A stretch of DNA of 64,000 nucleotides from Chryseobacterium sp. ON_d1 (GCF_006829085.1 NZ_BJTC01000016.1:62001-126000); one strand, 5' to 3'; shown: positions 1 through 8,573, counted from the stretch's first letter. A program made the numbers and translations. Notes: generated from the letters alone by a model not told the origin.

Positions 1-73
1 TTGTAGCATACGCACTTCCGGCTCCCATTAATAGTATGGCTACGGGCAATGCGATTTTTCTTAAATTTTTCAT
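1..73 (-). CDS. DUF6520-like small secreted protein, 5' part only
   Basis: A minus-strand ATG at 71-73 opens a frame that runs off the left edge after 24 codons. The visible residues are a short basic start followed by a hydrophobic signal-peptide core (ALPVAILLMGAGSAYA). This is the typical start of the short exported DUF6520 proteins of Chryseobacterium and Flavobacterium, which are often followed by a Cys-containing mature part. It lies 35 bp downstream of the MauE/DoxX gene on the same strand, so it is probably the last visible gene of that operon. The family name is a recognition-based guess because the mature part is missing. Confidence 0.55.
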   Translation of the reverse strand, partial: MKNLRKIALPVAILLMGAGSAYAT

Positions 74-108
74 AATGCTTGAAATTTGTTATTGGTGCCT
101 ACTCTTGG

Positions 109-1614
109 TCAGGGTTTTCGGCTTTCCCCTTTCATGAAATGCCTGGTAAGATTCTGCGCAAAACGATACCTGATAATCTCATTTCCGACCAATACAAAAA
201 GATGATCTCCTGAGATCTCTAATTGTATCTTCTTGATTTTTTTAGGTTTTGGAAGATAAAAGCTGCCTATATAATTCTGCTCAGTAATTGAATAAATATC
301 AATGACTGCGTTATTTTCCCAGTTCTTGCTGTTTTCGTATCTGCCCGTTAGATTGGATTGGTTAAACAACAAGCCGTATTTGACGGTTGATGTGATATTG
401 ACCTTAAGTGGCGGCTTATTCATCTTTCTTCTTCCATCGCTTAGTTCAGCAACATCAATTTGAGGGCGGCTGATGGTATCAATGGTTTTAAAATCACCTT
501 TTATATTAAGGCCCTTATCCAGAATCAAAAACTGATTTTTATAGTAATGAACATAGACCAGACTTTGGTTGTCACGATCAGAATGTATCAGTCCGTCTGT
601 ATCAAAAACCCCGTCTTTATATGTCTTTAAAAGATCTGTTTTTAATTGAAGAGGATTTTCTTTTTCAGGAGATAAAATCCCTAACGACTGTTTTTTCAAA
701 GGTGCATAGTAGGTGCTGAAAGCAAAAGAGTGCTGATCGCAATTGACGAGTTGACTAAAATAGGCTTGAGATCTACTGTAAGTAGTCACTTTTTCATTTC
801 CCAGCAAACCTTTGTAAATGACAGGAACGGTTCCGTCATAAAGATAATAATAGGGTGCATTGATCTGTATCAAAGCCCGTTTAAAGCTGAAATCAAAACG
901 ATCCGGAATGATTTTCTTTTCATTCATCTCTTTTAGTTCTGCATCTAAAGAAATCAGCGAGAAAGGAGTGGTGTAGTTACCGAGATACACGGAGTCTTTC
1001 GTTGAGCCTGCGAAATAAAAAGAATTGACCTGGAGATCATACCTCTTTTCCTCTATTACAGGATGTTCCAGAAATTTTCTGATGAAAGGATTCTCTTTCT
1101 TGATCAAATAGTCGGAGCGATGGTATAATGCAATGATCATTGCGGTACTTGCAAAAGATAGGAGAAGTTGGAGCAAAGCTGTCGTAATTATTTTTTTTCC
1201 TCTCTGAACGGCATATGCCAAAATTGCAAAAGAAGAAATCAGAACCGTCGCGAAGTTGAAAATGAGATGGGTTCTCCATCCCATTTTTTCCAATATCCCA
1301 CCGCAGGAGCAAGGTACATTTTCGCTATAGTTTAAAATGACATAAATGTAGATCGTAAATGAGACCATCAGAAAAAAAGAAGAGTACAATCCGATGATGC
1401 TTGTTCTTTCAATAATAAGCAGAATACAAACCAGCAGTTCTACAATCAGCACACCGTAAGAAATCAATCCTGCAACTGAACTGAAAATAGGGGACTGTGC
1501 GATCTGTACCTGAAAATTCTCAAAATCCATGATCTTGCTGACACTGGCGTAACAGAACAGCAGTATGAAAAAATAGCTCGTGAATTCAACAAATCTTGTT
1601 TTTATAGTCTTCAT
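109..1614 (-). CDS. MauE/DoxX-type redox-associated membrane protein with long C-terminal domain
   Basis: This is a 501-residue protein. The first 140 residues hold about four membrane segments (near 12-28, 47-67, 70-95 and 116-137), in the layout of MauE/DoxX proteins. A Cys-x-Cys-Gly-Gly motif at 102-106 precedes the last segment and could take part in thiol exchange. The remaining 360 residues look soluble and rich in beta strands, and probably face the periplasm as a propeller-like domain. The gene follows two small genes on the same strand and precedes a DUF6520-like secreted peptide. MauE-family proteins are linked to disulfide maturation of exported partners; that this one acts on the neighbouring small exported proteins is inference. 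Confidence 0.7.
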   Translation of the reverse strand: MKTIKTRFVEFTSYFFILLFCYASVSKIMDFENFQVQIAQSPIFSSVAGLISYGVLIVELLVCILLIIERTSIIGLYSSFFLMVSFTIYIYVILNYSENVPCSCGGILEKMGWRTHLIFNFATVLISSFAILAYAVQRGKKIITTALLQLLLSFASTAMIIALYHRSDYLIKKENPFIRKFLEHPVIEEKRYDLQVNSFYFAGSTKDSVYLGNYTTPFSLISLDAELKEMNEKKIIPDRFDFSFKRALIQINAPYYYLYDGTVPVIYKGLLGNEKVTTYSRSQAYFSQLVNCDQHSFAFSTYYAPLKKQSLGILSPEKENPLQLKTDLLKTYKDGVFDTDGLIHSDRDNQSLVYVHYYKNQFLILDKGLNIKGDFKTIDTISRPQIDVAELSDGRRKMNKPPLKVNITSTVKYGLLFNQSNLTGRYENSKNWENNAVIDIYSITEQNYIGSFYLPKPKKIKKIQLEISGDHLFVLVGNEIIRYRFAQNLTRHFMKGESRKP

Positions 1615-1625
1615 AGTACGGATTT

Positions 1626-1820
1626 TTATCCTTTCCTAACTAAGGTCCATTTTACTTTTCTGCCACAATACAATGGCATTAATTCCCCTTTGGAAACGTA
1701 AGCTGTTGTGCTGATACGGTCCTTGATTTCAAACTCACCGCTGATAGTACAAATCCTTCCTGATTGAATGATGATCTCCTTTGTTTTTTGATCTCCATTT
1801 TTAGGTGATTCATTCATCAT
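1626..1820 (-). CDS. Small hypothetical protein, 64 aa
   Basis: This short soluble protein has two Cys residues (C24 and C52), a run of alternating hydrophobic residues and the ending K-W-T-L-V-R. That pattern resembles the small beta-barrel proteins common in Flavobacteriia. Its start overlaps the stop of the upstream lipoprotein gene by 4 bp (ATGA type), and the MauE/DoxX gene begins 11 bp after its stop, so translational coupling is likely. No function is recognised. The double Met start leaves a one-codon ambiguity. Confidence 0.6.
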   Translation of the reverse strand: MMNESPKNGDQKTKEIIIQSGRICTISGEFEIKDRISTTAYVSKGELMPLYCGRKVKWTLVRKG

Positions 1821-2053
1821 CTCACAGTATCAATATGAACCCGCCAATGTGATTTATCCTTTCGTTTTTTCTTTCGTTCATAGGAAGATGAGCTTTCTTT
1901 AATACCAGTTTCTGCAGACCTTGCAACTAAAATGTTATCGACACGCTTCTGAGATGGGATTTCGTAGTCGGTGCTAAAATTGGCATCTGATCGATCACAT
2001 GACTGCAGAATCCCTATTGCACCAAAAATTAATATTGAGATATACTCTTTCAT
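1817..2053 (-). CDS. Small putative lipoprotein, 78 aa
   Basis: The N-terminus has a hydrophobic stretch ending in L-Q-S-C, with the Cys at residue 19 as a likely lipid-modified Cys. The mature part is hydrophilic and strongly basic near residues 60-70 (a KKKRK run). It is the first gene of the minus-strand cassette that continues with the 64-aa protein, the MauE/DoxX protein and the DUF6520-like protein. Its promoter must lie in the 255-bp gap shared with the divergent TPR-AraC regulator. No specific family is recognised. Confidence 0.6.
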   Translation of the reverse strand: MKEYISILIFGAIGILQSCDRSDANFSTDYEIPSQKRVDNILVARSAETGIKESSSSYERKKKRKDKSHWRVHIDTVR

Positions 2054-2170
2054 AGAATTAATGATTTTAAAAGTTATCGCGGCCGGTTATTTTATCGAAT
2101 TCGTACAGCTAAATTACCACTGGCACTCCGATTAAAAAATGAGTGATGGTAATGATTGATTTTTGTTTAC

Positions 2171-2192
2171 GTAATAAAAGATCTTTTATTAC
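2171..2192. promoter_or_regulatory. Perfect 22-bp palindrome in divergent intergenic region
   Basis: Positions 2171-2192 read identically on both strands (half-site GTAATAAAAGA). The site sits between the minus-strand small-protein operon and the plus-strand TPR-AraC regulator gene. TTACCA-type words also occur at about 2114, 2147 (inverted) and 2189. A perfect palindrome of this length in a divergent promoter region is a plausible dimeric operator, but it could also be a hairpin. The binding protein is unknown. Confidence 0.5.
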
Positions 2193-2287
2193 CAGTGTTT
2201 TATTATACAACTGGCTGAAAAATAAATTGTTATTTGGTAGTTCAGTAAATACTATTATGATAGGCGGGATGATGGAAACATTTTCTT

Positions 2288-2295
2288 TAAATTTG
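2288..2295 (+). promoter_or_regulatory. Bacteroidetes -7 box for the TPR-AraC regulator gene
   Basis: TAAATTTG matches the TANNTTTG -7 consensus of Bacteroidetes and lies 13 bp before the ATG at 2309. No convincing -33 TTG element was found at the usual spacing, and the start would leave a very short leader, so this is a tentative call. Confidence 0.35.
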
Positions 2296-2308
2296 ATGTA
2301 ATATCACC

Positions 2309-4018
2309 ATGAAAGTCTTCAATAAGTTTCTTTTTTTATTCCTGTTTATCATAATCTGCAGCGTCCAAGGTCAGCAGATTAGACCGTATACTTACGCTCA
2401 GCTTACGGCATTTTTTGACGCTTATCCGGAGAATGATGCAAGGGCGATGGTTTTTGTTAATCTGTATATTAAGAAGGCTAAGGCAGAAAAAAATCTATCG
2501 GAGCTGATTGCCGGATACGACGAAGCAGTATACTATGAACATTCCGCAGAACGGAAAATAAAGTATGCTGACAGTGCGGTTGCTGTGGCAATCAAAGCGA
2601 ATGATCCCGATGAGATTTCGATGTCCTACTTGAAAAGAGGAATTGTTTACTATTATAACAAAAGAAACTACAATAAAGCGTTGCAGGACTATTTGAGGGC
2701 GTTCAGCTACTCGAAAAATACGAAAGATCTTTATCTGTACCACAAAATTTTATATCACCTGGGAATGGTAAAATCTTATTTAGGTTTTTACGAAGAGGCC
2801 GCGATACATTTCAAGGAAACTTTATTATACTACGAGCAGGAGCTTTCCTGTGAGACCGACCCAAACCTGAGACTGAATGATCAGCACGGGTATCTGAACA
2901 GCCTGTACAGGCTGAGTACTTGTTATAGAAATCTGAAACTGTACAGGCAGGAAGATTCACTGATTGATATCGGCGTTAAAAAAGTTAGGAACTCAGATGA
3001 ATTTGTACAGGAGTTTGCCTATTTTCAAAAAGCAAAAGGAATCAATAGCATACGTAACGGAAATTTGCCACTTGCTGAAAAGTACCTGAAGAATGCAGGA
3101 AGGCTTTTAAGCAAAAAAGAGGATTTTGCTGCAGTGGCAACGGTGTATTTTTATCTGGGTAAGCTTCATATGGCCGACGGGCGTCAAAAGAAAGCTGTCC
3201 TTTATTTTCATAAGGTCGATTCGATACTTAATCGATTTAATTTTGTTACCCCTGAAGTGGTCGGTAATTATAAATACCTTATTCAATTTGCAAAAGACAA
3301 GGGCGATGATCGCCTTCAGCTTTACTATACCAATAAACTACTGCGAGCAGATTCAATTATTACTTCGGACTTTTCTAAACTATCGGCAAAGCTATACAGA
3401 GAATATCAGGTCAACAAATTAAATGAAAGCCGTGATCAGCTGGTAAAGAAGCATAAATATGGAAATATATTTCTTATTTTATTGATAGTTTGTGTCGCCT
3501 TATTTTTCTGCTACTCACTTTATCGCTATAGACAAAGAGAAAAGCTTATCACGACCAAGTACAACGATCTATTGGAAAAACTGAAAATGCCGGATGAAGT
3601 TAAAGGAGATAATCTGCAGGAAAATTCCAATACAGTCAAAGGGCTATACAGTGAAGAGGCCATTGCAGAGATCAGAAAAAATCTGAAGGTTTTTGAGGAA
3701 AAAAAGCAGTTCCTTAATAAGGATCTTAAGCTGCCGGATGTAGCCAGGTTAATTAATACCCACAGATCAGCTCTGTCATTTGTACTCAACGAGCATATGA
3801 ATACTACCTTCACACAGTATATTAAAATGTTGCGGATCAAATATATTACGAAACAGCTGATGGAAAACAATATCTATTTGCAATACAGTATGGATACACT
3901 GGCTGCTGAATGTGGGATGAAGAATAGGATTGTTTTTTCCAATCACTTTTTGGAAATCAACGGCATTCGGCCAACCGATTTCGTAAAGAAGAGGCTTCAG
4001 GAACTTGAAAAAAGGTGA
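2309..4018 (+). CDS. TPR-transmembrane-AraC-type transcriptional regulator
   Basis: A signal peptide (residues 1-21) is followed by TPR-like helical repeats to about residue 370 and a single membrane helix near 385-405. A short coiled segment leads to a C-terminal AraC-type helix-turn-helix (about 470-569) with the typical second-helix region ending in R-P-T-D-F-V. This layout, with periplasmic TPRs and a cytoplasmic DNA-binding domain, is common in Flavobacteriia and suggests sensing of an exported or envelope signal. The gene is divergent from the small-protein/MauE cassette, which makes that cassette a likely target. The ligand is unknown. Confidence 0.85.
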   Translation: MKVFNKFLFLFLFIIICSVQGQQIRPYTYAQLTAFFDAYPENDARAMVFVNLYIKKAKAEKNLSELIAGYDEAVYYEHSAERKIKYADSAVAVAIKANDPDEISMSYLKRGIVYYYNKRNYNKALQDYLRAFSYSKNTKDLYLYHKILYHLGMVKSYLGFYEEAAIHFKETLLYYEQELSCETDPNLRLNDQHGYLNSLYRLSTCYRNLKLYRQEDSLIDIGVKKVRNSDEFVQEFAYFQKAKGINSIRNGNLPLAEKYLKNAGRLLSKKEDFAAVATVYFYLGKLHMADGRQKKAVLYFHKVDSILNRFNFVTPEVVGNYKYLIQFAKDKGDDRLQLYYTNKLLRADSIITSDFSKLSAKLYREYQVNKLNESRDQLVKKHKYGNIFLILLIVCVALFFCYSLYRYRQREKLITTKYNDLLEKLKMPDEVKGDNLQENSNTVKGLYSEEAIAEIRKNLKVFEEKKQFLNKDLKLPDVARLINTHRSALSFVLNEHMNTTFTQYIKMLRIKYITKQLMENNIYLQYSMDTLAAECGMKNRIVFSNHFLEINGIRPTDFVKKRLQELEKR

Positions 4019-4064
4019 TTTCTGTTTTTTAGCCCGATTTTTACGCCAACAAAAAATTTGATGT

Positions 4065-4910
4065 ATGAACGGAAAGCTTTTCAGAAAAAAAGTTGATCGG
4101 CTGTGGAGTGATCTTATGAGCAGCATTGACCAGATCAATAGGAGTGAGAATGATATAATCCCCCGGGCTGAAGAAATCCTTATGGAAACCGATGTTGCAA
4201 TAAGGCAGCTTAAAACCATTTTAAAACAGTATCAATTTGCAGATTGGAATGAGGAAATTTACTTCTTTAAAAATACAAAGCCACAATTTGTGGCGTTGTA
4301 CATTTATTATTCAAAGATCCTTTCGATAGAAGCTTCTAAGCCTTTTGCCGACCCCGCAGCACTCAGATCATATTTTGAGCAGGAAAGAAGCAATCTGTTA
4401 TACTTTTACAGCGAACAGAAAGATTTTATCAATTACTATCGCAGGAAATCCACCTTTTTGGATAAAAAATACTTTACCCGATTTCGATTCGATTTCAAGC
4501 TAAAGCTTAGTCCTGAACTTTATAGCTATGATGAGGAGTTCTCGACTTCTCACGATCATCTGATATCTCAGATTATCGCCAATGATCTGTTGGATCAGTA
4601 TCTTACCAATAAGATCAACTCCGGTGACTGCACGGATACCGACGTTACTCAGGTCAGACATTTAGAATGGACAGCGCCGAAAGTGGCATTGACAGAACTT
4701 CTGTATGCGCTATACCAAAGCAATTGCTTTAATGGTGGCCATGCTGACCTTGCTGAAATTTTCAGATGGGCTGAAAACTCGCTGAAGATTAATTTGGGCA
4801 ATTATCATAAGACGCTTTCTGAAATACGGCTCAGAAAAGCAGACCGATCAAAATTTATAAGTCTGATCCGACAAAATTTCAACCAGTATTTGGATGATCT
4901 GGACGTCTGA
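4065..4910 (+). CDS. rteC: RteC-type regulator of ICE excision/transfer
   Basis: This 281-residue protein matches the RteC family as known from CTnDOT-type conjugative elements. It is largely helical in the first 120 residues (the stretch R-Q-L-K-T-I-L-K-Q-Y is typical), has aromatic blocks in the middle, and its C-terminal part resembles a DNA-binding domain. In CTnDOT, RteC activates excision genes. Here it sits between the AraC-type regulator and the replication module, which fits a regulator acting on the genes downstream. A terminator-like hairpin follows at 4983. Confidence 0.85.
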   Translation: MNGKLFRKKVDRLWSDLMSSIDQINRSENDIIPRAEEILMETDVAIRQLKTILKQYQFADWNEEIYFFKNTKPQFVALYIYYSKILSIEASKPFADPAALRSYFEQERSNLLYFYSEQKDFINYYRRKSTFLDKKYFTRFRFDFKLKLSPELYSYDEEFSTSHDHLISQIIANDLLDQYLTNKINSGDCTDTDVTQVRHLEWTAPKVALTELLYALYQSNCFNGGHADLAEIFRWAENSLKINLGNYHKTLSEIRLRKADRSKFISLIRQNFNQYLDDLDV

Positions 4911-4982
4911 TCATTGAATTTTTAATAAAAAGTATCCTTTATGGGAATATAATAACTGTTGAACCCTTATTTTGAAATAATT

Positions 4983-5024
4983 ATCTCCCTGCAGTAAAGA
5001 TTGCTGCCGGGAGATCTTTCTTGC
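4983..5024 (+). terminator. Hairpin terminator after rteC
   Basis: ATCTCCC at 4983-4989 pairs with GGGAGAT at 5009-5015. An inner GCAG/CTGC pairing gives a stem of about 11 bp with one mismatch and a short loop. The sequence after it is only moderately T-rich (CTTTCTTGCTT). Confidence 0.6.
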
Positions 5025-5096
5025 TTATACCATTACCAGGTCCCGAAATTTCTGTTTATCTGTGATTAAGATATTCCATTAAAGAGGTTAAAAAGT

Positions 5097-5124
5097 TTTC
5101 GGTAGTACCGAAGAACTACCGAAA
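5097..5124. promoter_or_regulatory. 10-bp inverted repeat upstream of the replication genes
   Basis: TTTCGGTAGT at 5097-5106 pairs perfectly with ACTACCGAAA at 5115-5124 across an 8-base loop. It lies about 70 bp before the DUF3853-like gene. No T-run follows, so an operator or a leader-RNA hairpin is more likely than a terminator. The rest of the 281-bp gap shows no gene. Confidence 0.5.
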
Positions 5125-5191
5125 GATATATCCATTGATTTTGAAATTTTGTCTTATTAATTTTTATCAGTAAAACGTAAATCTCAAAACT

Positions 5192-5449
5192 ATGGCATTA
5201 AAAGATATCGACCCCAGCACTCCGATATGGAAGCTCACTGTTGCTGAATTTCTGGAATTGTCTAAAAACTTTAGCAACGATAAGAAATATGAATATGGTC
5301 TGAAAGGTCTTGCTAAGATACTGGGCTGCTCGGTATCAAAGGCATCCGAGGTCAAATCCTCAGGTATACTGGATAAGGCAATTATCCAGAACAGGAATAT
5401 TATCATTATTGATAAAGAGAAAGCATTGCAGCTTTTCGCAAAAAAATAA
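5192..5449 (+). CDS. DUF3853-like small DNA-binding protein
   Basis: This 85-residue protein has a central segment (G-L-K-G-L-A-K-I-L-G-C-S-V-S-K-A) that reads as a helix-turn-helix, followed by a short beta hairpin (N-I-I-I-I-D). Such proteins, annotated DUF3853, occur in Bacteroidetes mobile elements and resemble excisionase or MerR-like folds. It is the first gene of the replication module, 3 bp before the next gene, so the two are probably co-translated. A role in controlling replication or excision is inferred from position only. Confidence 0.7.
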   Translation: MALKDIDPSTPIWKLTVAEFLELSKNFSNDKKYEYGLKGLAKILGCSVSKASEVKSSGILDKAIIQNRNIIIIDKEKALQLFAKK

Positions 5450-5452
5450 CGG

Positions 5453-6142
5453 ATGTATTATGTGGAGCTGATTGACAGGTTCTGGAAATTCAATGAAAGG
5501 GAAGGGGCTGGTCATACTGTTATTGCCTTCTATCTTTATCTGCTTAAGATGGCGAAAGATCACAATGATTACCAGTTCAGGATCTCAGATGTGGAGCTGG
5601 GAAAAAGGCTTTCATTAAGCCGTTCAACTGTAAAAGTAACTAAGGAAAAACTCAGGGATCTGGGACTGATAGAATTCAGGACAAAGAATGGGGCTGCGGG
5701 ACATTACAGGTTGATTCTGGATTATCCTCTTGAGGGTCGGGAGGTCAGGAATAAACAACGGGATATTGTAGTGGAAACATTGTCTGAAAGTAGTCAGACT
5801 TATGAAAAGGGCTCAGGTAAAGATAAAGCTGAAATGAACAATATGGCGCAGGACATCGAAGTGTTTTCCAGTTCTGTTTCTATAAACAGGAATATTCCTG
5901 ATCTCAGGGAATTTTTAGATTTTGCAAGGACGTTAGATGCCTACATTCCTGATTGCGATAAACTTATTGAGGAAAAGTATGACAGCTGGTTAAAGAATAA
6001 TTGGAAAAGCAGTAATGGACGACTAATCACCAATTGGCGTTCCACTCTGAAAAACATCATGCCTTTTCTTTTGTCCGATAATAAGCGTGTTCATTTGTCA
6101 GTAAAGGATATTCCTCATATCAGACATCCTGAGCAAAAATGA
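5453..6142 (+). CDS. Winged-helix replication protein, DnaD/DnaT-like helicase-loader candidate
   Basis: Residues 1-95 form a winged helix-turn-helix (recognition region L-G-K-R-L-S-L-S-R-S-T-V) of the kind found in mobile-element replication regulators. The middle is low in structure. The C-terminal 60 residues contain Y-D-S-W-L, then W-K-S-S-N-G-R-L-I and N-W-R-S-T-L. This Trp-rich pattern resembles the C-terminal domain of DnaD/DnaT-like replisome organisers. It lies between the DUF3853-like gene and the Rep-like gene on the same strand. Loading the host helicase at the downstream origin is a reasonable but untested role. Confidence 0.6.
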   Translation: MYYVELIDRFWKFNEREGAGHTVIAFYLYLLKMAKDHNDYQFRISDVELGKRLSLSRSTVKVTKEKLRDLGLIEFRTKNGAAGHYRLILDYPLEGREVRNKQRDIVVETLSESSQTYEKGSGKDKAEMNNMAQDIEVFSSSVSINRNIPDLREFLDFARTLDAYIPDCDKLIEEKYDSWLKNNWKSSNGRLITNWRSTLKNIMPFLLSDNKRVHLSVKDIPHIRHPEQK

Positions 6143-6179
6143 TGAAGATCTACTGCTTCTAATTCATAAAATTAAGAGA

Positions 6180-7277
6180 ATGACATTTTATCCAACAGAC
6201 CGCAGGCTTGTGCGTAAAGTTTTTCAAAGTCAGATTGAAAAGACTCCGGAAAGAATCAGGCTGGGGAATGGCTTTGTTGATGATTTTATCTTTGATGGCC
6301 ATATAGCAGCCGATATTCCGATCAACGCATTGCGGGTCATATTCAATATCATTGCGATCATCAGCAGTGAGCAGTTCAGACCAGAGGACCGTCCTCAACA
6401 GCTTTCTCTTTTTGATGAAGAATTTGAGACGGAAAATAATGTGTTTGCCTCGATGAAGATCAAAAACAGTAAGATCTCTCCAAGCGGTTCAAGCAGACAG
6501 GTTATAGATGCCTATGAATATCTCGCCAAGTTTAAGATGGGCTGGTACGTGTCTCTTAATTCAAAAGGGAAGGAAATCAAAACGTTTGGAGGTCTCATTT
6601 CAACTCCCAGCTATGATCAAAGAGGTTACACCAGCTTTTTGATAAGCAGTTACTGGCTTAAAAAGCTGATGGTCATTCCGGAGTATAATTATGTGCTTTA
6701 CCATCTGGTGTATAATATCAGAAATAACAAGCATATAATATTTGCCATATGGCTGGCCAAACTTCCTCAGACCGGAACTTCGCTTAAGCTTTCCACCCTG
6801 AATAAAAAATTTGGACTCAGCTACAGGACGGCCAATGATCTTTGCTTTAAATTCCTGAAGCCCGTCAGGTCAAATCTTGATCAGTATAATAGTTTATCAT
6901 TTCATTTCAAGTATAAGGGTGATATGATCTTTATTATTCCTTATCCCACGAAAGAGTTTGTTTCAGAAAAAAAGATGGACGGAAATCCCACGCACACAGA
7001 TATTACCAGAAGATTAAGGTATTTCAGGAAAAGATATGGTTTGCAACAGGATGACATACTTCAGTTTTCATACCAGTACAGAAATATTTTGCAGACCCGC
7101 GAGCTCATCGAAAGAGCTTTCTCGGAATTTATAAGGACTAACAGATTGAAAGGAAAGAGGTCTGTCCACTTCCAAGGTCGGATATTTTTGATGGAAATCC
7201 AGGAGAATATTATAAGACTGTATAGAGAAACTAAAATAGGAAAATTGATGCCGAATGGCTATCCGGTAATTCTTTGA
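6180..7277 (+). CDS. Rep-like replication initiator with clamp-binding-like motif
   Basis: This 365-residue protein has a two-part layout suggesting paired winged helices: a first domain to about residue 70 and a second around 115-260, with the recognition-like stretch L-N-K-K-F-G-L-S-Y-R-T-A. The segment Q-L-S-L-F at residues 74-78 matches the bacterial beta-clamp-binding consensus QL[SD]LF. The gene ends one base before an array of eight iteron-like repeats, the classic arrangement of an iteron plasmid initiator and its origin. I did not recognise a specific Rep family, so the call rests on layout and context. Confidence 0.6.
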   Translation: MTFYPTDRRLVRKVFQSQIEKTPERIRLGNGFVDDFIFDGHIAADIPINALRVIFNIIAIISSEQFRPEDRPQQLSLFDEEFETENNVFASMKIKNSKISPSGSSRQVIDAYEYLAKFKMGWYVSLNSKGKEIKTFGGLISTPSYDQRGYTSFLISSYWLKKLMVIPEYNYVLYHLVYNIRNNKHIIFAIWLAKLPQTGTSLKLSTLNKKFGLSYRTANDLCFKFLKPVRSNLDQYNSLSFHFKYKGDMIFIIPYPTKEFVSEKKMDGNPTHTDITRRLRYFRKRYGLQQDDILQFSYQYRNILQTRELIERAFSEFIRTNRLKGKRSVHFQGRIFLMEIQENIIRLYRETKIGKLMPNGYPVIL

Positions 7278-7278
7278 A

Positions 7279-7588
7279 TTCGGATTACTACTCATTCGTA
7301 ATTCGGAATAGCACTCTTGTGTATTTCGGAGTTGCACTCACTGAAGTTAATCCCTTGTTAAAAGTGTAGAGTTTCTTAGTTACATATCGGAATTGCACTC
7401 GTTCCCTATGTTTAGAAAAACTGTTCTTATGTTGATAACTTGTCAATATTGTGGATAAGTCATTGGTTTGATGAATAAAGGAGAATTTAAAACGGATTTG
7501 CACTCATTTGAAAAACACTTCTTTTTCGGATTTGGACTTATTCTTATTTCGGAATTAGACTGATCTTTATATCTGAATTGCACTCATT
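7279..7588 (+). repeat. Eight iteron-like direct repeats, candidate replication origin
   Basis: Eight copies of an 18-bp unit close to TTCGGAATTGCACTCATT begin at 7279, 7302, 7325, 7386, 7491, 7525, 7548 and 7571. Copies 1-3 and 6-8 are each spaced by exactly 23 bp, about two helical turns, so an initiator would bind one face of the DNA. The array sits directly after the Rep-like gene and surrounds DnaA-box-like sequences. An AT-rich stretch follows at about 7640-7720. Copies differ at several positions, most in the outer bases. Confidence 0.8.
7430..7458. other. DnaA boxes inside the candidate origin
   Basis: TGTGGATAA at 7450-7458 is the exact complement of the DnaA box TTATCCACA. TGTTGATAA at 7430-7438 is a one-mismatch version in the same orientation, 20 bp away. 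Both lie in the middle of the iteron array, between the fourth and fifth copies, as in iteron plasmid origins that also recruit host DnaA. Confidence 0.7.
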
Positions 7589-7721
7589 TCAGAAATCATT
7601 GAAAGGGTTTATGCTAGTTCAGTTTATCGTATCGCTAAAAGTAGATTGAAAAGGTTGAAAAAGTTATTTTTTTACTTAAAAGGAATCTGTTAGAGAAATT
7701 TTGCTTTAAAAAAGAAAAAAA

Positions 7722-8573
7722 ATGAATTGCGAAAAAATCAAACAAAATATCAGCATCCGTTCGGTGTTGGAATCATTCAGTCTTTTTCCGGTCAAAGAAA
7801 ATCGTAGAACTGCTTTTTATTTTGCGCTGGACAGGAAAGAAAAAATTCCAAGTCTTTGTGTGGATTATAGTAAGAATAGTGCTTTTGATTTTGGGACAGG
7901 GAAGAGTTACGATGTAATTTCTGTTGTGCAGCAAATAAAAAAATGTTCGGTTTCGGAAGCGTTGAAATACCTTTCATCATTTAATTTTCCAGCTAAAGCA
8001 GAGTATGTAACTGAAGAAACACAGTCGGAAATCTCTTACCGAATTTTAAAAATCACCGAAATCAGACACCCTGCACTGATTCAGTATCTGGAATCACGAA
8101 AAGTTTATGAGCAAAAGGAATGTGTGTGTGAAGTGCATTATGAAGTGGATGGAAGAAAATATTTCGGGATCGGATTTAAAAACGATTCCGATGGTTTTGA
8201 AATAAGGAACAAGTATGCTAAACTTTGCTTGGGCTCTAAAGTCGTTACTTTGGTTCGGGCCGGATCTGGGCCATTTTCTGAAATTGCTGTTTTTGAAGGG
8301 TTCTTCGATTTTCTCACGTTCCGGAACCTGGAAAATAGATTCAATTCAGCGTGTGACTGTCTTATTTTAAATTCTACGGCGATGGTTTTCAAAGCAGAAC
8401 AGATCTTACAAGAATACCCGAAGATCCTGCTGTTTCTTGACAATGATGCTAACGGTAAATCCGTTGCATCAAAAATCCGAAATGACTATAAGAATGTAGA
8501 AGATTGCTCCTTAATCTATCACGATTGTAAAGATCTGAATGAATGGTTCGTTAAAACCAAGACGCCAATATAA
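7722..8573 (+). CDS. TOPRIM-domain primase-like protein
   Basis: Residues 1-90 resemble the CHC2-type N-terminal domain of DnaG-like primases (K-I-P-S-L, then G-K-S-Y-D-V-I-S-V-V), but the zinc-binding Cys and His residues are not conserved. A TOPRIM domain follows, with the acidic residue in F-E-G-F-F-D (E192) and the L-F-L-D-N-D-A-N-G-K motif (D240, D242). Such proteins are common in Bacteroidetes ICEs and plasmids. It lies just after the iteron origin and probably primes replication there, or primes after conjugation. A replaced zinc finger suggests altered template recognition. Confidence 0.8.
   Translation: MNCEKIKQNISIRSVLESFSLFPVKENRRTAFYFALDRKEKIPSLCVDYSKNSAFDFGTGKSYDVISVVQQIKKCSVSEALKYLSSFNFPAKAEYVTEETQSEISYRILKITEIRHPALIQYLESRKVYEQKECVCEVHYEVDGRKYFGIGFKNDSDGFEIRNKYAKLCLGSKVVTLVRAGSGPFSEIAVFEGFFDFLTFRNLENRFNSACDCLILNSTAMVFKAEQILQEYPKILLFLDNDANGKSVASKIRNDYKNVEDCSLIYHDCKDLNEWFVKTKTPI

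Noticed and set aside
1..5200. Left attachment site of the ICE
   Set aside because: I looked for a copy of the tRNA-Arg 3' segment in the left part of the window and did not find one, so the left end is taken to be outside.
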